Source: UBA6115 sp040776985 (lineage in GTDB: Bacteria; Bacillota; Clostridia; Christensenellales; Aristaeellaceae). From it: DNA of 64,000 nucleotides. The DNA lies in the NCBI GenBank assembly GCA_040776985.1, contig JAXGZL010000002.1, positions 124,001 to 188,000 of the forward strand. The letters are read 5' to 3'. Position 1 is the first letter of the stretch, and the number at the start of each line of letters is the position of its first letter. The position numbers and the translations under genes are program-made. Shown here one piece after another: positions 58,417 to 64,000 of the stretch. The notes under the pieces were generated by a model, which saw only the letters and a list, made by a program, of their open reading frames with translations, searched no databases and was not told where the DNA came from.

Positions 58417-58800
58417 TCATTCTTCTTTAGCCACCCCTGTATACGCCACTTCCCGCAGCGCCTCCACCCGCTTTTCGCCGATGCCCTTGATGATGCGCAG
58501 ATCCTCCAGAAAATGGAAGGGTTGGATGCCGCGCTGGGCGATGATGGCGTCTGCCAGGGCGGAATTGATGCCGGGCAGGGTCATCAGCTGATCCTTGGTG
58601 GCGGTATTGATGTTCATGCCCTTGGGATTACCGGACAGGGGCATGGGCTGGACAGAGGGCAGGGGAAGGGCGGCCGCCTCCAGCTGATACAGGCGGTTCG
58701 CCTGGCTACGCTCCCGGATCACCTCAAGGGCGATCCAGCAAAAAAGGGCAAAACAAAAGGCCATGAGCGTGATGCCGATGGCCTTTTTTGCTTTCATCAC
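58417..58800 (-). CDS. ComEA-like helix-hairpin-helix protein
   Basis: 127 residues: an N-terminal membrane anchor (about 6-28), a linker, then a tandem helix-hairpin-helix domain (about 62-122) with MNINTATKDQLMTLPGIN as in ComEA, the DNA receptor for uptake. It lacks the SLBB domain that longer ComEA proteins have. Its start overlaps the cysS stop (ATGA). A competence role is plausible, but no other com gene is in the window. Confidence 0.8.
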   Translation of the reverse strand: MMKAKKAIGITLMAFCFALFCWIALEVIRERSQANRLYQLEAAALPLPSVQPMPLSGNPKGMNINTATKDQLMTLPGINSALADAIIAQRGIQPFHFLEDLRIIKGIGEKRVEALREVAYTGVAKEE

Positions 58801-60194
58801 AGGGCTTTGCGCACCTTCTGCCCCTGGGGGGTGTCCTCCACCACATAGCCCAGGTCGGAAAGCTGCTTACGCAGGGCGTCGCTTTGCTGCCAGTCCTTGT
58901 TTTTGCGGGCCTGGGCGCGTTCCTCCGCCAGTTTCTGGACCGCTTCCGGCAGCGCTTCCTGCTTTTTGGTCAGCAGGCCAAACAGGTCGGTGGCCTCGTG
59001 CAGCACGTCCCAGGCGGCCTGAACAGCAGCCCTGGCGCTGGATTCAGACAGCTGGGTGTTGGCGCTATACACCATTTCAAACAGGGCGCCCATGGCCTCC
59101 GCGCTGTTCAGGTCATCCGCCAGGGCATCGTCAAAGTGCTTCAGGCTGTCCTGGGTTCCCTGGATAAAGGCCTCGTCCGCCGCTGACAGGCGCTTGTCCT
59201 CTGTTTTTTCCAGCAGGAAGGCCAGGTGGTCCCGGAGGGTGTACAGCCGGGCCAGGGAGGCGTGGGCCTGCTCCATCATTTCCCGGCTGAAGTTCAGCGG
59301 GCTTCTGTAATGGGCGGACAGCATCAGCATCCGCACCGTTTCCGCGTCATACTCCTCCAGGATGTCCCGGACGGTGAAGAAGTTGCCCTTGGACTTGGAC
59401 ATCTTCTCGGAGTTGATGTTCAGAAAGCCGTTGTGCATCCAGTAGTTCACAAAGGGCTTGCCGGTGGCGCCCTCGCTCTGGGCGATTTCATTTTCGTGGT
59501 GGGGGAAGATCAGGTCCTGGCCGCCGCAGTGGATGTCAATGCTGTCGCCCAGATATTCCATGCTCATGGCGCTGCACTCAATGTGCCAGCCGGGGCGGCC
59601 CTTTCCCCAGGGGCTGTCCCAACTGGGCTCCCCGGGCTTCTCCGCCTTCCACAGCGCAAAGTCAATGGGGGACCGCTTGTCCTCGTCCACGCTGACCCTG
59701 GCGCCCTCCTCCAACTCCTCCATGTCCTGGCCGGACAGCTTGCCATAGCCCGGGAAGCCGGCGGCGCTGTAATACACATCCCCGTCCCGCTCATAGGCCA
59801 GGCCTTTGTCAATCAGCTCCTGGATGATCTTGATGATCTGCGGGATATGCTCGGTGGCCCGAGGATGCACATCCGCGGGCTTCACCCCCAGGGCGCCCGC
59901 GTCCTGGTAGTACTCCTTGATAAAGCGGTCGCCCAGTTCCTTCACGCTGATGCCCTCGCGGTTGGCGCGCTGGATCATCTTGTCGTCAATGTCCGTGAAG
60001 TTCTGGACAAAGGTGACCTGGTAGCCCTGGCGGATCAGCACCCGGCGCAGCAGATCAAACATGATGAAGGGGCGGGCGTTGCCGATGTGGAAAAAGTCAT
60101 AAACTGTGGGCCCGCAGCAGTAAACCCCTGCCTGCCCTTCCCTGATGGGCACGAAGGTCTCCTTCTGTCTGCTCTGGCTGTTGTAAATACGCAT
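58797..60194 (-). CDS. cysS: Cysteinyl-tRNA synthetase
   Basis: 465 residues, class I. The zinc Cys and HIGH-like region is CCGPTVYDFFHIGNAR (about 26-41), a later zinc-ligand segment is CSAMS and HCGGQDLIFPHHENE, and KMSKS is in SEKMSKSKGNF (about 261). The length is normal. ATG 60194 gives the standard N-terminus MRIYNSQSR, with AAAGGG 8 bases upstream. It lies 15 bases after ppk. Confidence 0.95.
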   Translation of the reverse strand: MRIYNSQSRQKETFVPIREGQAGVYCCGPTVYDFFHIGNARPFIMFDLLRRVLIRQGYQVTFVQNFTDIDDKMIQRANREGISVKELGDRFIKEYYQDAGALGVKPADVHPRATEHIPQIIKIIQELIDKGLAYERDGDVYYSAAGFPGYGKLSGQDMEELEEGARVSVDEDKRSPIDFALWKAEKPGEPSWDSPWGKGRPGWHIECSAMSMEYLGDSIDIHCGGQDLIFPHHENEIAQSEGATGKPFVNYWMHNGFLNINSEKMSKSKGNFFTVRDILEEYDAETVRMLMLSAHYRSPLNFSREMMEQAHASLARLYTLRDHLAFLLEKTEDKRLSAADEAFIQGTQDSLKHFDDALADDLNSAEAMGALFEMVYSANTQLSESSARAAVQAAWDVLHEATDLFGLLTKKQEALPEAVQKLAEERAQARKNKDWQQSDALRKQLSDLGYVVEDTPQGQKVRKAL

Positions 60195-60209
60195 GTGCTT
60201 CACCCTTTC

Positions 60210-62285
60210 CTATGATGGCTTTCTATCGTAAACGAGGGGCATTTCTTTGTCAATCAGGGGGTTGCCGGAGAGGATCAGCATCTCCTGGGAGTTGATGGCG
60301 GGCTCCCGCCTGGATACCCTTTCATAGTGGTTGCCCTGGGTAAGGCGCCAGGCCTTCCGGTTGTCCATAAAACCCAGCGTCAGGATGTCCACAATCTGGT
60401 CGGCGATCTTTTTGTCCTTGACCGGGGCGGTCAATTCCACCCGTTTGTTCAGGTTCCTGGGCATGAGGTCAGCGGAGGAGATGAACACCTCCCGGTTCCC
60501 ATTGTTCTCAAACACATAAACCCGGGGATGCTCCAGGAAGCGGCCCACCAGGCTGTAAACCTCCAGGTTCTGGTGCCCCTGGCTCCTTAAGGTGCAGATG
60601 CCCCGCACCATCAGCCGCACCGGAACCCCGGCGCCGGCCGCCTCAAGCAGGGCGGTGATCATCTCTGGGTCGCAGAGGGAGTTCATCTTCATCATGATGC
60701 CGGAGGGCAGGCCGGCTTTGGCGTTTGCCTCCTCCCGTTTGATGCGCATCAGCCATTCCTGCCTGAGGGCGTAGGGGGAGGCGATCAGCTCCTGCATGGG
60801 GTAGGTGTAGTGATAGCCGGTGATGAGGTTGAAAAAGGCGCCTGCGTCCTGGCCGATCTGGCGGTCGCAGGTCATGATGCCCATGTCGGTGTAGAGCCTG
60901 GCGGTGACATCGTTGTAGTTGCCGGTGCCCACATGCACATAGTGCCGCAGGCCATCCGGCTCCCTGCGCACCACCAGGGTGATCTTGGAATGGGTCTTCC
61001 AGCGGGGGACGCCATAAAGAACATGGCAGCCCGCCTTTTCCAGGGATTTGCTCCAGGCGATGTTGTGCTCCTCATCAAAGCGGGCCCGCACCTCAATCAG
61101 CACGGTCACCTGCTTGCCGTTCTGTGCGGCCCTGGCCAGGGCCGCGATCAGGGGGCTGTTGGAAGACACCCGGTAGAGGGTCTGCTTGATGGCCAGCACA
61201 TGGGGGTCGCTGGCAGATTCTGACACCAGGCGCACCACCGGGTCAAAGCTGTCGTAAGGGTGATGAAAAAACAGGTCGCCCCCCCGGATGGTGCGGAAAA
61301 TGGACTCCTTGGCCAAAAGCCTCTTGTGCACCCGGGGAACGAAGGGGGGATAGCGCAGGGCATCAAAGCCAGGCAGGGCCCACAATTCCCGCATGAAAAA
61401 ACGCAGGTCCAGGGGGCCGTCCACCAGCACCCGGGCGCTGTCCTTCACCTCCAGCTGGCTCTGCAGCATTTCCAGCAGCTTTTTGTTGCCCTTGTGGGGC
61501 GCTTCCAGGCGCACGATTTTGCCGTAGGAGCGCCGCTTGACGCTTTTGGTCATCTCAATCAGCAGGTTGTCCATGCTGTCCAGGTTCATCACAAAGTCGG
61601 TGTTGCGGGTGATGCGGAAGGGCATCTGGGACAGGGGCGTCTGGTGCATGAACAGGGCCGGCAGGAACATCATGATGATGTCCTCCAGCAATATCCCCCT
61701 GGCCTTGCCGCTTCCCATGGGCAGCATCACCACCCGCCTAAGGCTTCTGGGAACCGGCACCAGGGCCAGCTGGGGCAGCCCGCCCTTGTCGCTTTGAAGC
61801 AGCACCGCGATATAGATCACCTTGGCCTGCAGGATGGGAAAGGGCTGCTGCAGGTTGATGGTGCGCGGGGTGAGAATGGGCAGCACCTGGGCGCCAAAGT
61901 ACTGGGAAAGCCAGGCGTGCTGGGCCTGGCTGAGTTCCCCTGGCGACAGGAGGGACAGCCCCTCTTTCTTCAACTGTGGCAGCAGGTCATGGTTCAGGGT
62001 GCTGTACTGCTGTTTGACCTGGGCATGGACGGCCTTGCGGATCAGTTTCAGCTGCACCGCGGGGATCAGCCCTGCCGGGTCCGGCCGTTTGATGCCCGCG
62101 TCAATCTTGCGCTCCAGCTTGCCTACCCGGACCATGAAAAACTCGTCCAGGTTGCTGGAGACGATGGAGAGGAACTTGGCCCGCTCCAGCAGCGGGTTGT
62201 CCCTGCTCATCCCTTCTGAGAGCACCCGGTGGTTGAAGTGAAGCCAGCTGAGCTCCCGGTTGTAAAACAGGGCCTGATAGCGCAT
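60210..62285 (-). CDS. ppk1: Polyphosphate kinase 1
   Basis: 691 residues. It makes and degrades polyphosphate with ATP. The N domain starts NRELSWLHFNHRVL, a mark of the family. The phosphorylated His is in PRWKTHSKITLVVRRE (about 424), the nucleotide-binding and second active region is NGNREVFISSADLMPRNL (about 580-600). AGGAGG is 6 bases before the ATG. It is 10 bases after the phosphoesterase-like gene and downstream of a Na/Pi cotransporter gene. Confidence 0.94.
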   Translation of the reverse strand: MRYQALFYNRELSWLHFNHRVLSEGMSRDNPLLERAKFLSIVSSNLDEFFMVRVGKLERKIDAGIKRPDPAGLIPAVQLKLIRKAVHAQVKQQYSTLNHDLLPQLKKEGLSLLSPGELSQAQHAWLSQYFGAQVLPILTPRTINLQQPFPILQAKVIYIAVLLQSDKGGLPQLALVPVPRSLRRVVMLPMGSGKARGILLEDIIMMFLPALFMHQTPLSQMPFRITRNTDFVMNLDSMDNLLIEMTKSVKRRSYGKIVRLEAPHKGNKKLLEMLQSQLEVKDSARVLVDGPLDLRFFMRELWALPGFDALRYPPFVPRVHKRLLAKESIFRTIRGGDLFFHHPYDSFDPVVRLVSESASDPHVLAIKQTLYRVSSNSPLIAALARAAQNGKQVTVLIEVRARFDEEHNIAWSKSLEKAGCHVLYGVPRWKTHSKITLVVRREPDGLRHYVHVGTGNYNDVTARLYTDMGIMTCDRQIGQDAGAFFNLITGYHYTYPMQELIASPYALRQEWLMRIKREEANAKAGLPSGIMMKMNSLCDPEMITALLEAAGAGVPVRLMVRGICTLRSQGHQNLEVYSLVGRFLEHPRVYVFENNGNREVFISSADLMPRNLNKRVELTAPVKDKKIADQIVDILTLGFMDNRKAWRLTQGNHYERVSRREPAINSQEMLILSGNPLIDKEMPLVYDRKPS

Positions 62286-62295
62286 CGCCTGCCTC

Positions 62296-63366
62296 CTACT
62301 GGCTCAGCCGGCGGGTGAGCTTGATCAGGGTGGCCGTGGGCCGGTTGAACAGGCGGAAGGGCAGGGGATAATAGCTGGAAACGCCCAAGCCGGGGCTGAT
62401 GTACACCGCCTGGCCCCGGTAGATGGAAAGCCCCACAAAGCCCTCGTCCCCCGGCAGCCAGCCCCCCCTGCCGTCAGGCTGAATGGGAATATAAACGGGG
62501 CCCAGAAAGGGCAGGCGCGCCTGGCCGCCGTTGAATTGCCCGCAGAGATAGACATGGGGCAGCAGCTCCCGGCTGCCCTCCACCCCCAGGCGCAATTCTC
62601 CCAGGGTGCCGGGGGCAGGGGCGTGATGGCGCAGGGCGATCAGGGTGTCCCCCGGCTTGATCTCCGCCTTTTTGGCCAGGGTTTCCTCCACCATGGCCAG
62701 CTGGTATTCCGCCAGGCGCAGCTGGGCGCCGTTCTCGGGGGACTGGGGGTTGTCAGCAGCCTTCAGCGCCTTGATCCGGTCCTGGTAGGCGGTCTGGGCG
62801 CTTGCCAGGTCCAGCTCAAACATGTCCCCCGGGCAGAACCAGACCCGAGCCCCCTCCACCTCCAGCATCTGGGGGCGGTCCAGGTAGATGGCTCCCCTGG
62901 CCTGGGCCTCCCGGACCCAGGGGGCCAGCACCTCGCTGTCCCCGTGGGGGGTGGACAGCAGGGGATAGGGGTCGCCCGCGCCCGCGATTAAAAAGACAGG
63001 CGCCTTGCCCCCGATAATGTCAAGCAGGGTCATCAGGGGGCCGGTCTTGCCGCTTTTGCCCACCATGTCCCCGGTCAGGCAGACCGCCTCATAGCTTTCC
63101 AGCGCCAGCGCTTTTTTCAAATGTTCATGGCCTGCCCCCAGGGTGGCGGCGTTCAGGTCGCTTAGATGCAGGATGCGGAAGCCCTCCAGCTTTTTGGGCA
63201 GATCCGGCAGGGTAATGGGCTGGTTGGCCAGCTTCACAAAGCGGTTGGACAGGCTGTTGAGCCCCAGGAAAAGCCCGATGGCAATCAGAAAAAGAAACAC
63301 AATGGTCAGGCAGCCAGTGCGCTTTTTCCGGCGTCTGGGGGCAAAAATGCTTTGATTGCGGGCCAT
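62296..63366 (-). CDS. Membrane-anchored metallophosphoesterase-fold protein with lost metal ligands
   Basis: 356 residues: basic N-terminus, one membrane helix (about 17-37), then a calcineurin-like domain aligned by its conserved frame. The usual motifs are altered: SDLH is SDLN, GD is kept (LTGDMVG), GNHD is GAGD, and GHTHGGQ is GQFNGGQ. The strand LPFLGPVYIP and the end segment YYPLPFRLFNRP still match active relatives such as YkuE/YaeI. An insertion of about 60 residues (170-235) is also unusual. It is likely not a phosphoesterase and may be a binding or scaffold protein. AAGGAAG precedes the ATG. Confidence 0.8.
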   Translation of the reverse strand: MARNQSIFAPRRRKKRTGCLTIVFLFLIAIGLFLGLNSLSNRFVKLANQPITLPDLPKKLEGFRILHLSDLNAATLGAGHEHLKKALALESYEAVCLTGDMVGKSGKTGPLMTLLDIIGGKAPVFLIAGAGDPYPLLSTPHGDSEVLAPWVREAQARGAIYLDRPQMLEVEGARVWFCPGDMFELDLASAQTAYQDRIKALKAADNPQSPENGAQLRLAEYQLAMVEETLAKKAEIKPGDTLIALRHHAPAPGTLGELRLGVEGSRELLPHVYLCGQFNGGQARLPFLGPVYIPIQPDGRGGWLPGDEGFVGLSIYRGQAVYISPGLGVSSYYPLPFRLFNRPTATLIKLTRRLSQ

Positions 63367-63384
63367 GGCTGCCTTCCTTTCCCT

Positions 63385-64000
63385 TTACTGAACCAGGGGC
63401 CCCACCGGGTCATCCGCCTTGAAGCGGGTGTCGCCACCATTATCCGCGCTTTCAATGGTGTATTTCTGCTCGTACTCCTGATACATCTGCTTGAAGCGCA
63501 GGCCTGCCTCCCCGGTGGTCAGGGAGCGGGAATAGCCGTGGGCGTCCACGCTGCCGTGGCGCTCCACCTCGATGACGCTGGTGGCGATGTTGGAGCAGTG
63601 GTCGCTCACCCGCTCCAGGTTGGTCAGCAGGTCGGAGAGCACAAAGCCCATCTCAATCGTGCAAAAGCCTGACTTCAGGCGGTTGATGTGGTTGGCCTTG
63701 ATGGTGCTGCGCAGGTGGTCCACCACCTCTTCCAGCGGCTCCACCTTTTCGGCCAGCATCAGGTCGTTGTTGATGAAGGAGGTCACCGTGATGTTGAGGC
63801 ACTCCGCCACCGCCTCCCGCATTACCCGGGTTTCCGTCTGGGCGGCCGGGGAGAACTGGATTTTCTTGGTGTTGATTTCGTCCGCCACCTCGGTCAGGTT
63901 GACAGCATGGTCGCTGATGCGCTCCAGGTCGCCGATAATGTGCAGGAGCTTGGACAGCTCCTGCCCGTCCTTGTCGGTCAGCTTATAGGTGCCGATTTTC
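63385..64000 (-). CDS. Na/Pi cotransporter family protein, C-terminal PhoU-like region (partial)
   Basis: Open through the right edge of the window; about 204 residues are visible and the membrane part lies outside. Two PhoU-like helical repeats are seen, with the paired marks ERISDHAVNLTE (near the window edge) and ERVSDHCSNIAT, followed by the usual short end with YQEYEQKYTI. This end is typical of NptA/YqeW-like sodium-phosphate cotransporters; a stand-alone PhoU is less likely because the marks are closer to the cotransporter form. It is the first visible gene of the phosphate run. Confidence 0.75.
   Translation of the reverse strand, partial: KIGTYKLTDKDGQELSKLLHIIGDLERISDHAVNLTEVADEINTKKIQFSPAAQTETRVMREAVAECLNITVTSFINNDLMLAEKVEPLEEVVDHLRSTIKANHINRLKSGFCTIEMGFVLSDLLTNLERVSDHCSNIATSVIEVERHGSVDAHGYSRSLTTGEAGLRFKQMYQEYEQKYTIESADNGGDTRFKADDPVGPLVQ

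Noticed and set aside
1..64000. CRISPR arrays, tRNA and rRNA genes
   Set aside because: No regularly spaced repeats, no cloverleaf with a T-loop GTTCRAATC-type box, and no rRNA-like stretch were seen in the gaps.

Overview
The window is about 64 kb of GC-rich, densely packed chromosomal DNA. The gene content points to a Bacillota/Clostridia-type anaerobe: DUF5685, DUF4179, DUF1576, DUF6157, DUF4358, VanW-family proteins, an Rrf2 regulator and maltose phosphorylase. Signal peptides ending in an A-x-A site, including on an ABC solute-binding protein that lacks a lipobox, would fit a Christensenellales-like lineage, but that placement is only an inference. There is no rRNA, tRNA or CRISPR array that I can see. 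Gene starts were chosen by Shine-Dalgarno spacing. Many neighbours overlap as ATGA or TAATG, so translational coupling is common. No gap longer than 300 bases lacks a gene; the longest is about 257 bases, before homoserine dehydrogenase.

Layout. 1-9 kb: a partial gene, then two ECF sigma/anti-sigma pairs (one on each strand), a DUF5685-DnaJ-zinc-ribbon operon and a large membrane-anchored lipase-like protein. 9-19.3 kb (+): CNNM/CBS membrane protein, a thioredoxin-reductase-like flavoprotein without NADPH motifs, threonine catabolism (tdh-kbl), then a tightly coupled run trpS - hydrolase - P1 peptidase - acpS - nnr. 19.3-26 kb: a Crp/Fnr regulator divergent from a small NapH-like membrane protein with a shared palindrome, a VanW protein, DUF6157, Nudix, guaB, pgsA and a DUF4143 ATPase. 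26-36.9 kb: ATP-grasp plus esterase pair, Rrf2 regulator, a ribose/galactose-type ABC sugar importer, clpB, and a DUF1576 membrane protein. 37-45.6 kb (+): AI-2E-type permease, an ABC exporter, maltose phosphorylase, D-aminopeptidase, SGNH hydrolase, DUF4358 lipoprotein and a DASS transporter.

45.6-50 kb is an AT-richer accessory island: a complete IS5-type element with two frames, then a gene for a nuclease-like/helicase protein (DUF2075 family). That gene is cut near its 3' end by an intact IS256-family element flanked by a 12-bp direct repeat. Removing the element and one repeat restores the frame exactly.

50-64 kb: aldo/keto reductase, a third ECF sigma/anti-sigma pair, a glutamine-amidotransferase-like protein, Nudix, a 55-residue membrane protein coupled to a GNAT gene, a divergent EF-G-like GTPase, homoserine dehydrogenase, and a minus-strand phosphate-linked run: Na/Pi cotransporter (partial) - metallophosphoesterase-fold protein that has lost most metal ligands - polyphosphate kinase - cysS - comEA-like gene.

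The points most worth following up are the IS-interrupted nuclease/helicase gene, the degenerate phosphoesterase in a phosphate operon, the probable ferredoxin-type thioredoxin reductase, the Crp/Fnr palindrome that fits activation on one side and autorepression on the other, and the extended sugar permease.
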